From Hymenobacter artigasi (lineage in GTDB: Bacteria > Bacteroidota > Bacteroidia > Cytophagales > Hymenobacteraceae): a stretch of DNA of 64,000 bases. The first letter of the stretch is position 1. The number at the start of each line of letters is the position of its first letter. A program made the translations under genes and the position numbers. Below the pieces are notes generated by a model. It did no database searches and was not told the origin of the DNA. It worked only from the letters and a program-made list of their open reading frames with translations. Of this stretch, positions 18,078 to 25,768 are shown one piece after another. Where the stretch lies: the NCBI RefSeq assembly GCF_012275535.1, contig NZ_JAAVTK010000011.1, forward strand, positions 1 through 64,000, in the 5' to 3' direction.

Positions 18078-18154
18078 TTAAAAATTAAAAATGAGGGACA
18101 TAGCGCGTTGGTCGGCCGACCATTTTTACTTTTTAATTCTCAATTTTTAATTAA
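18076..18154. repeat. AT-rich inverted repeat around a GGTCGGCCGACC palindrome
   Basis: AATTAAAAATTAAAAAT on the left is matched by ATTTTTACTTTTTAATTCTC and AATTTTTAATTAA on the right. A perfect 14-base palindrome, TGGTCGGCCGACCA (18109-18122), lies between them. The array includes the TTG start of the permease and the stop of the binding-protein gene. Confidence 0.75.
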
Positions 18155-19018
18155 CCCACGCAGCTCGCGCACCGACTCCAGCACCCGGGGGCCCGGCCGC
18201 TCCAGCAGGTTGCCGGTGATGGCATACACCCGCCGGTTCTGGTAGGCCTTGATGCGCTTGAGCTCGGGGTAGTTTTTGAAAAAGGTGCTGTCCAGCTTCC
18301 CGAAGCTGCCGCCGAGCAGCACGTCGGGGTTCAGCTTGAGCACGTACTCGCGGGTGAGGGCCGGGTAGGGCTGCGGGAAGGTTTCGGTGACGGCATTCTG
18401 GCCGCCGGCCAGGCGAATCTCATCAGTAAACAGCGTGTTCTGGCCGTAGCTGTAAATGGGGTCGAGCCAGGTAATAGCCAGCACTTTTGGCGGATTGGCG
18501 GATTGATGGGTTGGTGAGCTGAGGGCTTGCAGGACCAATCTGAGTGAATCGGTGAGGTGCTTGCTCTGCGCTTCGCGGCCCAGCAGCCGGCCCACTTCAT
18601 CAATGCCTTTAAATACGTCCTCAACCGTACGGTAGCGCTGGAAATAGACCGGAATGCCCAGGTCCTGGAGGCGTTTGGCATCATCGACGGAGGTAATGCC
18701 TTCGATGGTGAAAACCACGTCAGGCTTCAGCAACACCAGCTTTTCCATATCGAGCGGGTAGTTGTTCACCACGGGCTTGCGGTAGACGGCGGCGGGGAAA
18801 TCATCCTGCGGCACGCGGCCCACGATGGTGGCGGTATCGGCCACGGCGAACAGGATTTCGGTCATGCTGGGGGCCAGGGCCAGCACGCGGCGCGGGTAGG
18901 CAGGCAGGGTGAGGGCGCGGCCCAGGCCGTCGTGCACTTGCACGGTGCCCGTTTTTCCGGCCTCGGATTGGCAACCCAGCAGCAGGGCCAGGGGTAAAAG
19001 CAGCAACAGAACACGCAT
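18140..19018 (-). CDS. ABC transporter substrate-binding lipoprotein, BtuF/FhuD-like
   Basis: A 292-residue periplasmic binding protein with the helical-backbone metal-receptor fold used for cobalamin, haem or iron-siderophores. The start MRVLLLLLPLALLLGC has a lipobox ending at Cys16. The region RRVLALAPSMTEILFAV and the later LKPDVV segment are typical of BtuF-like proteins. It starts at an ATG (19016-19018). A perfect TACCTTTG box lies only four bases before this ATG, so the mRNA is probably nearly leaderless and a cobalamin riboswitch is unlikely. It is the first gene of the leftward row and partners the downstream permease. Confidence 0.9.
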   Translation of the reverse strand: MRVLLLLLPLALLLGCQSEAGKTGTVQVHDGLGRALTLPAYPRRVLALAPSMTEILFAVADTATIVGRVPQDDFPAAVYRKPVVNNYPLDMEKLVLLKPDVVFTIEGITSVDDAKRLQDLGIPVYFQRYRTVEDVFKGIDEVGRLLGREAQSKHLTDSLRLVLQALSSPTHQSANPPKVLAITWLDPIYSYGQNTLFTDEIRLAGGQNAVTETFPQPYPALTREYVLKLNPDVLLGGSFGKLDSTFFKNYPELKRIKAYQNRRVYAITGNLLERPGPRVLESVRELRGLIKN

Positions 19019-19022
19019 GGCG

Positions 19023-19030
19023 CAAAGGTA
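19023..19030 (-). promoter_or_regulatory. -7 promoter box of the binding-protein operon
   Basis: TACCTTTG on the minus strand ends four bases before the ATG at 19018. I see no clear -33 element. A divergent box lies at 19063-19070. Confidence 0.6.
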
Positions 19031-19062
19031 GGCGGGCAGCCCCACGGCCCCGCGCGCCGGTA

Positions 19063-19070
19063 TACCTTTG
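19063..19070 (+). promoter_or_regulatory. -7 promoter box of hldD
   Basis: TACCTTTG on the plus strand lies 26 bases before the hldD ATG and 32 bases from the divergent box on the other strand. No clear -33 element is visible. Confidence 0.6.
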
Positions 19071-19096
19071 CCCACCTCGCTTCAATTTCCGCTCCC

Positions 19097-20065
19097 ATGA
19101 TAGTAGTCACCGGCGCGGCCGGCTTCATTGCCAGCTGCCTAGTTTCCCGCCTCAACGCCGCCAATTTCAACGACATCGTTGTGGTGGATAACTTTTCCAT
19201 CGCAAAGAAGCTGCCCAACATCGAAGGCAAGAAGCTGCGCGAGTACGTGGACCGCGAAACGTTTTTCGACTGGCTCGATGCCAATCACGAGCAGGTGGAA
19301 TTCATTTTCCACCTCGGGGCCCGCACCGATACCGCCGAAATGGACCCGGCTGTGTTCGACGTGCTCAACCTGAACTATTCCAAGCAGATGTGGCTGGCCT
19401 GCGTGAAGTATAACCTACCGTTGGTGTACGCTTCGTCGGCCGCCACCTACGGCGATGGCATCCTCGGCTACACCGATAAGGATGAGGCACTGTTCCCCCT
19501 CTACCGTCCGCTGAACCCCTACGGCGAATCCAAGAACGACTTCGACAACTGGGCGTTGGCACAGGAAGAGAAGCCGTATTTCTGGGCGGGCCTGAAGTTC
19601 TTCAACGTGTACGGCCCCAACGAGTACCACAAGGGCCGCATGGCCTCGGTCATCATGCACGCCTTCAATCAGATTCAGCAGTCGGGCTCGATGATGCTGT
19701 TCAAATCGCACAACCCCGACTACACCGACGGCGGCCAGATGCGCGATTTCGTGTACGTGAAGGACGTGGTGGAAGTATGCTTTTTCCTGCTCAACCACCG
19801 CTTGCACTCCGGCATCTACAACCTGGGCAGCGGCCAGGCCCGCACCTTCCTGGATTTGGCAATGAATACCTTCAATGCCCTGGGCCGTACGGCCGACATC
19901 CAGTTCCGGGACACGCCGGAGGATATCCGCGACAAATACCAGTACTTCACCGAGGCCGACATGAGCAAGCTCCAGAGCATCGGCTACGACCAACCGTTTA
20001 CGCGCCTGGAAGACGGTATTGCCGATTACGTGCAGAATTACCTCGTGCCGGGCCGGTACATGTAG
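19097..20065 (+). CDS. hldD: ADP-L-glycero-D-manno-heptose-6-epimerase
   Basis: An extended short-chain dehydrogenase that epimerises ADP-D,D-heptose to ADP-L,D-heptose for the lipopolysaccharide inner core. The 322-residue protein starts with the Rossmann motif VTGAAGFIAS. It shows FHLGARTDTAEMD, the catalytic YASSAATYG segment and the YGESKNDFD Tyr-x3-Lys pair. LKFFNVYGPNEYHKGRMASV and GGQMRDFVYVKDV are specific to this family. The start is the ATG at 19097. Confidence 0.95.
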   Translation: MIVVTGAAGFIASCLVSRLNAANFNDIVVVDNFSIAKKLPNIEGKKLREYVDRETFFDWLDANHEQVEFIFHLGARTDTAEMDPAVFDVLNLNYSKQMWLACVKYNLPLVYASSAATYGDGILGYTDKDEALFPLYRPLNPYGESKNDFDNWALAQEEKPYFWAGLKFFNVYGPNEYHKGRMASVIMHAFNQIQQSGSMMLFKSHNPDYTDGGQMRDFVYVKDVVEVCFFLLNHRLHSGIYNLGSGQARTFLDLAMNTFNALGRTADIQFRDTPEDIRDKYQYFTEADMSKLQSIGYDQPFTRLEDGIADYVQNYLVPGRYM

Positions 20066-20085
20066 CGCGGACTTTTTTTTGAGAA

Positions 20086-20186
20086 CGTCATACTGAGCGC
20101 AGCCAAAACATCTCTCCCGCAGTAGTAATCCATTCGATTGGGTTTACTATTGCGGGAGAGATGCTTCGGCTGCGCTCAGCATGACG
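20086..20186. repeat. GTCATNCTGAGC palindrome, copy 2
   Basis: Arms of 36 bases (20086-20121 and 20151-20186) pair with three mismatches around a loop containing AGTAATCCATTCGATTGG. It lies between hldD and the FAD-protein gene. The open frame before the FAD gene runs through it, which argues against a longer start for that gene. Confidence 0.9.
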
Positions 20187-20224
20187 GTTCTTTTTGTTCT
20201 CCTCAGTTTAATTCCTCTCCGCCC

Positions 20225-21592
20225 GTGCCCAAACTTGCTCGTCCTGTTATTACCGTTGTGGGCGGCGGCTTCGCGGGCACGGCGCTGGTGCTGCAGCTGC
20301 GGCGGCAGCTGGCATTGGCAGCGGCCGAAATCCATATTATTGAGCCGCGCGAGGTGCCCGGCCCCGGCCTGGCCTACACCGCCCGCCGCCCCGAATACCT
20401 GCTCAACGTGCGCTCCGGCGGCCTGAGCCTGTACCCGGACGAGCCAAACCACTTTGCCGACTGGCTGAAAACCCAGCCCGAAAGCGCCGTCGGCGTTCCC
20501 GAATTTGCCTCCCGCGCCGCTTATGGCCGCTACCTGCGCGATGAGCTGGCGAAGGAATTGGCCACGGCCGCCGTGCACTGGCACCACACCCGCGCCGTGG
20601 CCGCCCCGCTCCTCCCCGATGGCCGCCGCGCCGTGCTACTGGCCGACGGCACCACCATCAGCAGCGATACTGTGGTGCTGGCGCTGGGCAACTTCCCGCC
20701 CCCGCCGCCCACCGGCCCCGACCAGCGCTACCTGCACCACCCCGGCTACCACGCCGACCCATGGGCCGTGGGCAACCTGCGCCGCATCGGCCCCGATGAG
20801 GACGTGCTGCTCATTGGCTCGGGCCTGACGGCGGTAGATGTGCTGCTGGCCCTGCGCCAGGATGGCCACCGCGCCCCCATTACCGTGGTGGCCCGGCACG
20901 GCCGCTGGCCCTCGGCCCACGGCCCGGCCACGGCTACCTATCCCAGCTTCTACCCCGAGCTGGCCGCCGAAACCACCGTAACGGGCGTGGTGGCCGTGTA
21001 TAAGCGGCACCTGAAAGCCGCCGCCGCGCAGGGCCTCGACTGGCGGCCGGTGCTCGATTCGCTCCGGCCCGATTTGGGCCGCATCTGGGCCGCGTGGCCG
21101 CTGGCAGAGCAGCGCCGGTTTTTGCAGCACCTGGCAAGTTTTTGGGCCGTGGCGCGGCATCGCAGTCCGCCCCGGAATGCGGAGGCGGTGGCCGCCCTCA
21201 CAGCCGCCGGGCTGGTGCAGCTGCACATTGGCACGGTGCGCGAAATACTGCCGGACGGCCAGCAGCTGCGCGTGGGCATGCGAACGCATGGCCTGAATAC
21301 CTGCTGGCGCACCGCCGACCACGTCATCAGCTGCGCGGGCCCGCTGCTGAACTACGCCCGCATCACCGACCCGCTGGTGGTGAGCCTGCGCACGGCCGGC
21401 GACCTCACCCCCGACCCGTTGCACCTGGGCCTGCTCACCGATGTCCACGGTGCCCTGCTGGGGGCTGATGGCGGGGCTTCGCCGAGCCTGTTCACGCTCG
21501 GGCCCAGCCGTCGGCCGGCTTATTTTGAATCGACGGCCGTGCCGGAATTGCGGCAGCAGGCGGCGGCACTGGCGGCGCATCTGGCGCAATAA
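20225..21592 (+). CDS. FAD/NAD(P)-binding oxidoreductase-like protein
   Basis: A 455-residue cytoplasmic flavoprotein of the FAD/NAD(P)-binding family that includes YdhS-type proteins. The first Rossmann fold is VVGGGFAGTAL near residue 10, followed by EPREVPGPGLAY, LLNVRSGG and a long substrate domain. A second dinucleotide fold, LLIGSGLTAVDVLLAL, lies near residue 200. A late ISCAGPLLNY strand closes the FAD site. Its substrate is unknown. I chose GTG at 20225 (then PKLARPVITVVG), because the 29 codons open upstream lie within a palindromic repeat. Confidence 0.85.
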   Translation: MPKLARPVITVVGGGFAGTALVLQLRRQLALAAAEIHIIEPREVPGPGLAYTARRPEYLLNVRSGGLSLYPDEPNHFADWLKTQPESAVGVPEFASRAAYGRYLRDELAKELATAAVHWHHTRAVAAPLLPDGRRAVLLADGTTISSDTVVLALGNFPPPPPTGPDQRYLHHPGYHADPWAVGNLRRIGPDEDVLLIGSGLTAVDVLLALRQDGHRAPITVVARHGRWPSAHGPATATYPSFYPELAAETTVTGVVAVYKRHLKAAAAQGLDWRPVLDSLRPDLGRIWAAWPLAEQRRFLQHLASFWAVARHRSPPRNAEAVAALTAAGLVQLHIGTVREILPDGQQLRVGMRTHGLNTCWRTADHVISCAGPLLNYARITDPLVVSLRTAGDLTPDPLHLGLLTDVHGALLGADGGASPSLFTLGPSRRPAYFESTAVPELRQQAAALAAHLAQ

Positions 21593-21622
21593 AAAAACCC
21601 CTCGAAATAGCATTTCGGGGGC
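21591..21622 (-). terminator. Terminator between two convergent genes
   Basis: The hairpin CCCCTCGAAAT/ATTTCGGGGG is followed on the minus strand by seven Ts, serving the leftward small gene. On the plus strand it has only CTTTGAATTT after it. Confidence 0.7.
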
Positions 21623-21645
21623 TTTGAATTTAACTTGACTAACGG

Positions 21646-21924
21646 CTAGGCGGCCATACGCTTCTGGCCGGGGTAGAGTGGCAGCACCGTGGCTTCATCG
21701 GCGAAGAAGGATGGGGCGGCGGAAGCCACTGCCGGCACTGTGGCCGTATCGAGGTCGTGGTGGCGCAGGGCGCGCATCAGCAGGTAGCGGTATTTCTCGG
21801 CATCGGCCACAGCCTGCTCGATGGCTTGCAGGGCAGCCGAATAGGCTACCACGGGCTGCAATTCGCGGCGCGGGCGGCGGGCTTCAAACATTTGATTTTC
21901 GAGGTATTCAGCGGCGGATTTCAT
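21646..21924 (-). CDS. Hypothetical small protein
   Basis: A 92-residue protein I do not recognise. It has no signal peptide, membrane helix or cysteine. Residues 1-60 look helical and charged (MKSAAEYLENQ, YSAALQAIEQAVADAEKYRYL); the tail is proline- and alanine-rich. It is read leftward and ends at a good minus-strand terminator. Overlapping frames on the other strand are open as well, so coding status rests on the terminator and ATG start. Confidence 0.55.
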   Translation of the reverse strand: MKSAAEYLENQMFEARRPRRELQPVVAYSAALQAIEQAVADAEKYRYLLMRALRHHDLDTATVPAVASAAPSFFADEATVLPLYPGQKRMAA

Positions 21925-22030
21925 GGTAACAACCAGCTGTTTTTAAGTCGTCTGACAGCGTACTTTATAAACCCTGAAAACGTCGTTTTCATTCCATAAA
22001 AGCAGGATTATACCGCTTTTATCGCAAGCA

Positions 22031-22069
22031 AAAGCGCCGCCGAAACGCAAGGTGTTTCAGCGGCGCTTT
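22031..22069 (-). terminator. Hairpin terminator of the MDR oxidoreductase gene
   Basis: A 16-bp stem AAAGCGCCGCTGAAAC/GTTTCGGCGGCGCTTT with one mismatch and a seven-base loop lies 17 bases past the stop, followed by TGCTTGC; the T run is short. Confidence 0.6.
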
Positions 22070-22085
22070 GCACAATTATTCAACG

Positions 22086-23099
22086 CTATTCCTGGGCGAT
22101 TTCCAGCACTACTTTGCCGAATTGCGCGCCCGCGTCGAGGTGGCGTAGGGCCGCTTCGCCATTGGCCAGGGTGAACACCTCATCGACCATGGGCACAATC
22201 TTTTTCTCGGTCACGAGGGCCAGCATGGCCTCAAAATCCTGGGCGTTGCCCATCGTGGAGCCCAGCAGGCTGAGCTGCTTCCAGAACACCTTGGCGGGCG
22301 GGATATCCGTGATATTGCCCAGCGTACCCCCAAAAAACACGATGCGGCCACCCTGCGCGGCGGCGTCGAGCAGCGCCCCAAAGGCGGCCCCACCGGCACT
22401 GTCGATGATGACATCGAACGCGCCCCCGGCTTGCTGGATGAGGGTTTTCACCCAGTTGTCAGCGTTGTAGCTGATGCCACCTTTGGCCCCCACCGCCTTG
22501 GCGCGGTCTATTTTTTCTTCGGAACTGGACGTTACCCACACTTCGGCCCCGCGGGCCACGCACAGCTGCACGGCCGTGATGGCCACGCCGCCGCCCACGC
22601 CGGTCACCAGCACGCGCTCGCCGGGCTGCACCTGGGCGCGGGTAAAGGCCGCCCGATAGGCCGTGAGGCCCGCCAGCGGCAGGGCCGCGCCCTCCGCAAA
22701 GCTGAGGTGCGGCGGCAGCGGCCGGATGTACTGGGCGGGCAGGGCAATGTATTCGGCAAACGTGCCGGGGTCGGGCATGCCGAGCACCACAAAATCTTTG
22801 GCCTGCACACGCGGGTTATCGCCCCAGCGCAAACCGGGGTTGATGAGCACGCGGGCCCCCACGGCCGGGGCATCCGCGGGCACGTCGGGGCCGTGGGCGG
22901 CTACTTCGCCGGCTCCATCGGCCCCGAGGGTGCAGGGCAGCTTGATGCCGGCATACTTGCCCTGCTGAATGAATACATCGCGGTGATTGAGGGCAGCGGC
23001 GTACAGTTTCACCAGGATTTCGCCGGGGCCGGGCGTGGGCATGGCCACGTCGCGGAGGACGGCGGGCTGGTTGATGGCATCGAGCTGGAGAGCTTGCAT
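22086..23099 (-). CDS. Zinc-independent MDR-family oxidoreductase (quinone oxidoreductase-like)
   Basis: A 337-residue medium-chain dehydrogenase/reductase that would use NADPH. The N-terminal GroES-like part has ALNHRDVFIQQGKY and LGADGAGEV, with no complete cysteine/histidine set for catalytic zinc. The nucleotide fold starts at VLVTGVGGGVAITAVQL near residue 165. It resembles bacterial quinone oxidoreductase and YhdH/AcuI-like proteins; the substrate is unknown. The ATG start at 23097-23099 is immediately preceded by a nine-copy heptamer array, so its promoter spacing could vary. Confidence 0.9.
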   Translation of the reverse strand: MQALQLDAINQPAVLRDVAMPTPGPGEILVKLYAAALNHRDVFIQQGKYAGIKLPCTLGADGAGEVAAHGPDVPADAPAVGARVLINPGLRWGDNPRVQAKDFVVLGMPDPGTFAEYIALPAQYIRPLPPHLSFAEGAALPLAGLTAYRAAFTRAQVQPGERVLVTGVGGGVAITAVQLCVARGAEVWVTSSSEEKIDRAKAVGAKGGISYNADNWVKTLIQQAGGAFDVIIDSAGGAAFGALLDAAAQGGRIVFFGGTLGNITDIPPAKVFWKQLSLLGSTMGNAQDFEAMLALVTEKKIVPMVDEVFTLANGEAALRHLDAGAQFGKVVLEIAQE

Positions 23100-23100
23100 G

Positions 23101-23163
<63 letters not shown>

Positions 23164-23170
23164 TAAAGAC

Positions 23171-23259
23171 CGTCATGCAGAGCGTAGCGAAGCATCTTTA
23201 CCGCAATAGCAAATGAGTTACTTGCGCGGTAAAGATGCTTCGCTGCGCTCTGCATGACG
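23171..23259. repeat. GTCATNCTGAGC palindrome, copy 3
   Basis: Arms of 34 bases (23171-23204 and 23226-23259) pair with one mismatch around a 21-base loop. It lies between the rhomboid gene and the heptamer array. A further partial end, CTGCATGACGG, occurs at 23282-23292 next to the rhomboid stop. Confidence 0.9.
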
Positions 23260-23293
23260 TCCTAGCACTGCATTTCTAGTTCTGCATGACGGT

Positions 23294-24181
23294 CTATTTA
23301 GCTACGCTGCCCCCGACATGCTCCCCGCCCTTCAACCCGATGAAGGCCAGCGGGCCGGCGATGAGCAAGCCCGTGGCCAGCCCGCCAAGGTGGGCGGCAT
23401 TATCGATATTGCCGGTGAGGCCGGAAAGCAGGTTGCTGAGCACCAAGTACAGGACCAGGCCCAGCATGGCGCGGCGGTCAGACTTATCGAGCACCAGCTT
23501 TTTGCCAAGCAGGAGGGCCAACAGCAGGCCGTAGAGGCCGAAAATGGACCCGCTAGCTCCTACCGAGTTAATATTTGCGTTCCACCATAGGCTGGCCAAG
23601 CCGCCACCCACCCCGCAGGCTAGGTACACCAGCAGCAGGCGCAGCGGCCCCACCCGGTCTTCAATCAGCAGGCCCAGCAGCCAGAGCGAGAGGATATTCA
23701 GCAGCAAATGTGAGAGGCCGGCGTGCACAAACATGTAGGTGAGCAGCCGCCAGGGCTGGCCGTGCAGCGTGAAATCGGTGGCGTTGGAGCCCCAGCGCAC
23801 AAGCTGCTGCCCGGTGGGGTCGGAGGCCGATACGCCGCTGAGCACCATCAGGCCGAACACCAGCAGGCAGGCATCGATGAGCAGCGGCGTGGCCAGGAAG
23901 CGGCGCGAGGGAATGAGCAGCCCGCGCAGCAATTGCCCCAGCAGCTGCGGCCAGGTTTCGGCCTCGGTTTCGGCGGGCGGCGGGGGTGGCGCGGGGCGCG
24001 CGGTATCGGGCAGCAGGCCGCGCCGGTTGAGCTCGGCCACGGCGGCGGCCCCCACGGCGGGCGGGTAGCGAATGGCGTTCTGGGCCAGGTACAGCAGCTC
24101 GGCCTCGGGCTTTTGGGCGAAAAGCTGGGCGGCAAGCGCGGCCGTGGAGCCGGGAGCGTGGTCGGGGGGCGATGATTCCAT
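23294..24181 (-). CDS. Rhomboid-family intramembrane serine protease
   Basis: A 295-residue inner-membrane protease. The transmembrane core follows a proline-rich linker and contains the loop HAGLSHLLLN, the nucleophile motif GASGSIFG and the catalytic histidine in NAAHLGGLATG. The N-terminal 60 residues form a small helical segment (ELLYLAQNAIRYPPAV, then AELNRRGLL) resembling one in the neighbouring upstream gene product. The ATG at 24181 (MESSPPDH) is preferred; 16 more codons are open upstream but start in the gap. Its substrates are unknown. Confidence 0.93.
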   Translation of the reverse strand: MESSPPDHAPGSTAALAAQLFAQKPEAELLYLAQNAIRYPPAVGAAAVAELNRRGLLPDTARPAPPPPPAETEAETWPQLLGQLLRGLLIPSRRFLATPLLIDACLLVFGLMVLSGVSASDPTGQQLVRWGSNATDFTLHGQPWRLLTYMFVHAGLSHLLLNILSLWLLGLLIEDRVGPLRLLLVYLACGVGGGLASLWWNANINSVGASGSIFGLYGLLLALLLGKKLVLDKSDRRAMLGLVLYLVLSNLLSGLTGNIDNAAHLGGLATGLLIAGPLAFIGLKGGEHVGGSVAK

Positions 24182-24255
24182 GGAAAACCGGACGCGGCAA
24201 GGAGTGCGCCACCTTGCCCAACCGGCCAATTTGCCAGATGTTGGGAATGGGGTGC

Positions 24256-25104
24256 CTACAGCCGCACCCGGCGCACGATGGTATTATACGGCTGGCCCGT
24301 GACCGGCGATTTCGGCAGCAGGCCCGAGAGCAGGTCGCTCACATCGGCGGCGCGCTTGCGGGTTTGGTCGTTTTCGTAGCTCTGGGGGTTATTGGCCACA
24401 ATCTGCAGGTCGCCCAGGCCTTCCTGCTGCTGTTGGGCCACACGGGTCATAATGTCGAGGTGAGCGGCCATGGTGGGGCCGAACTTATAGCTGTAGCGCA
24501 GGGCCTTATTCCACTGCTCCCAGGTGGCCCCCACCGCCTGAATATGGCCCGGCAAGGCGGCATCGAGCTGACCCCGGCGGGCCTGGTTCATCACGAATTC
24601 GGTTTGGGTTTCGGCCGTCCAGAAGCGTTTGGCCAGCTCGCGGTACTGGCGCAGGGGCATGGCTTCCTGGGCCGCAGCGGCGCGCTCGGCGGCCGGAATG
24701 CGCTGTACCTGCCGCTGCACGCTGGCCGTCACGGCCGGCCCAAAATCGGGGATGGTGGAGGTGGCCACCTCCGTGAGGCGGGGCGGCGCTTTGGGTTTGG
24801 CTTCGACTACGGCCACCGTCGGAGCGGCATTTTTTTGCTTGATGAAGTAAAGCCCACCCAGGCTCAGGGCCAGCACCACGGCCACGGCCAGCGCCAGGGG
24901 GCCGGTAGCCAGGCCGCGCGCGGGCGGTGCGGGCACGGCGGTCGGCGCAAGCAGCTCGGGCTGGGGCAGGGCCACGCCCCGGCGGCGCAGCTCGCTGCGG
25001 GCTTCGGCCACAAGGTCGGGTTGGTAGTGGTCGGGGTTTTCGACGAAGAACAGGAGCTCATCGTCGGTTTTCTGGTGGTAGAAGTCGGTGGTGGAATTGG
25101 TCAC
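24256..25104 (-). CDS. Single-pass membrane protein with N-terminal ENPDxYQP motif
   Basis: A 282-residue protein of unknown function. Residues 1-45 contain DDELLFFVENPDHYQPDLV and SELRRRGV, a small helical motif I associate with Bacteroidota membrane proteins. One transmembrane helix (ALAVAVVLALSLGGLYFI) follows near residue 75. The rest is a helical, soluble domain rich in Gln, Arg and Ala. I chose GTG at 25102-25104 (then TNSTTDFYHQ). The open frame continues another 108 codons upstream, but that part overlaps a likelier gene on the other strand. It lies 74 bases upstream of the rhomboid gene, same strand, so they may share a transcript. Confidence 0.75.
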   Translation of the reverse strand: MTNSTTDFYHQKTDDELLFFVENPDHYQPDLVAEARSELRRRGVALPQPELLAPTAVPAPPARGLATGPLALAVAVVLALSLGGLYFIKQKNAAPTVAVVEAKPKAPPRLTEVATSTIPDFGPAVTASVQRQVQRIPAAERAAAAQEAMPLRQYRELAKRFWTAETQTEFVMNQARRGQLDAALPGHIQAVGATWEQWNKALRYSYKFGPTMAAHLDIMTRVAQQQQEGLGDLQIVANNPQSYENDQTRKRAADVSDLLSGLLPKSPVTGQPYNTIVRRVRL

Positions 25105-25255
25105 GGCCAGCGGGAAAACGGGTTTAAGAGGGAAGCCGGCGGCAAGATGGCAAACACCGCGCAATTGGCCGCGCCCAACCGTGCGGGCCGCCGGCCGTAA
25201 ACCCAGCTGCGAGGCCGCTACCGTGCCTCCTTCAACCTTCACATTCCCATTCACC

Positions 25256-25558
25256 ATGCCCGACCCCACGCAGAATCCCACCGACCCACGGCCCGACTTC
25301 GCCCCCACTACCAGCACGCCCGACCAGGCTTCGGAGCAGGATGCGACCGTGAACCCCACGCCCGACAAAGCCCCCGCCGAGCAGCCCAGCACGGGTACCA
25401 CCATCCCCAGCAGCACCCAGGAAAACATGGGCGACGGGGCCGGTATTCGCGGCGACTATGGCGATGCCAGCCAGACCAACGGCCTTGAAGGCGGCCCCGA
25501 CACCCGCCCCGACACCCCCGACCAGCCCATGACCGATACCGAGCTCACGGGCTCGTAA
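25256..25558 (+). CDS. Small acidic disordered protein
   Basis: A 100-residue protein rich in Pro, Thr, Asp, Gln and Gly, with no hydrophobic core, cysteine or signal peptide (MPDPTQNPTDPRPDF, then repeated P/T/D-rich words). It is predicted to be disordered. The composition is strongly non-random for a frame read against GC-rich DNA, and an ATG start follows a T/C-rich leader, so I consider it coding. Function unknown; desiccation or stress proteins can look like this, but that is speculation. Confidence 0.55.
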   Translation: MPDPTQNPTDPRPDFAPTTSTPDQASEQDATVNPTPDKAPAEQPSTGTTIPSSTQENMGDGAGIRGDYGDASQTNGLEGGPDTRPDTPDQPMTDTELTGS

Positions 25559-25578
25559 GGCTGGAAATAGCAAAATAG

Positions 25579-25689
25579 AACGGTCATGCCGAGCGAAGCC
25601 GAGGCAGTTCGCGTGTGGTAGTAATTCAATCGCAAGGAAAGATTTACTGCTGTACGCGAGCTGCCTCGGCTCCGCTCGGCATGACCGTT
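25579..25689. repeat. GTCATNCTGAGC palindrome, copy 4
   Basis: Arms of 36 bases (25579-25614 and 25654-25689) pair with two mismatches. The outer word is AACGGTCATGCCGAGCG, and the loop holds TAGTAATTCAATCG. It lies downstream of the small acidic gene. Confidence 0.9.
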
Positions 25690-25768
25690 CTTGCATCAAG
25701 CAGACAACAGCCTACCCGCTTTAATAGCGTAATTTGCGGCAATTATTCCCGCTGCTGATTATTTCTTG

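Noticed and set aside
16912..18154. CRISPR array
   Set aside because: The repeated words are 7-10 bases, run directly into one another or are inverted, and have no regular unique spacers.
18900..19020. Cobalamin riboswitch before the binding-protein gene
   Set aside because: The promoter box lies four bases from the ATG, leaving no room for an aptamer, and no B12-box-like sequence is seen.
21678..21999. Rightward open frames over the small gene at 21646-21924
   Set aside because: They lack a plausible start context and have Arg/Gly/Trp-rich compositions typical of shadows in GC-rich DNA.
25105..25428. Longer N-terminus for the single-pass membrane protein
   Set aside because: The added 108 residues overlap the acidic-protein gene on the other strand and do not look like a signal or domain; the ENPDxYQP motif near the chosen GTG marks the usual N-terminus.
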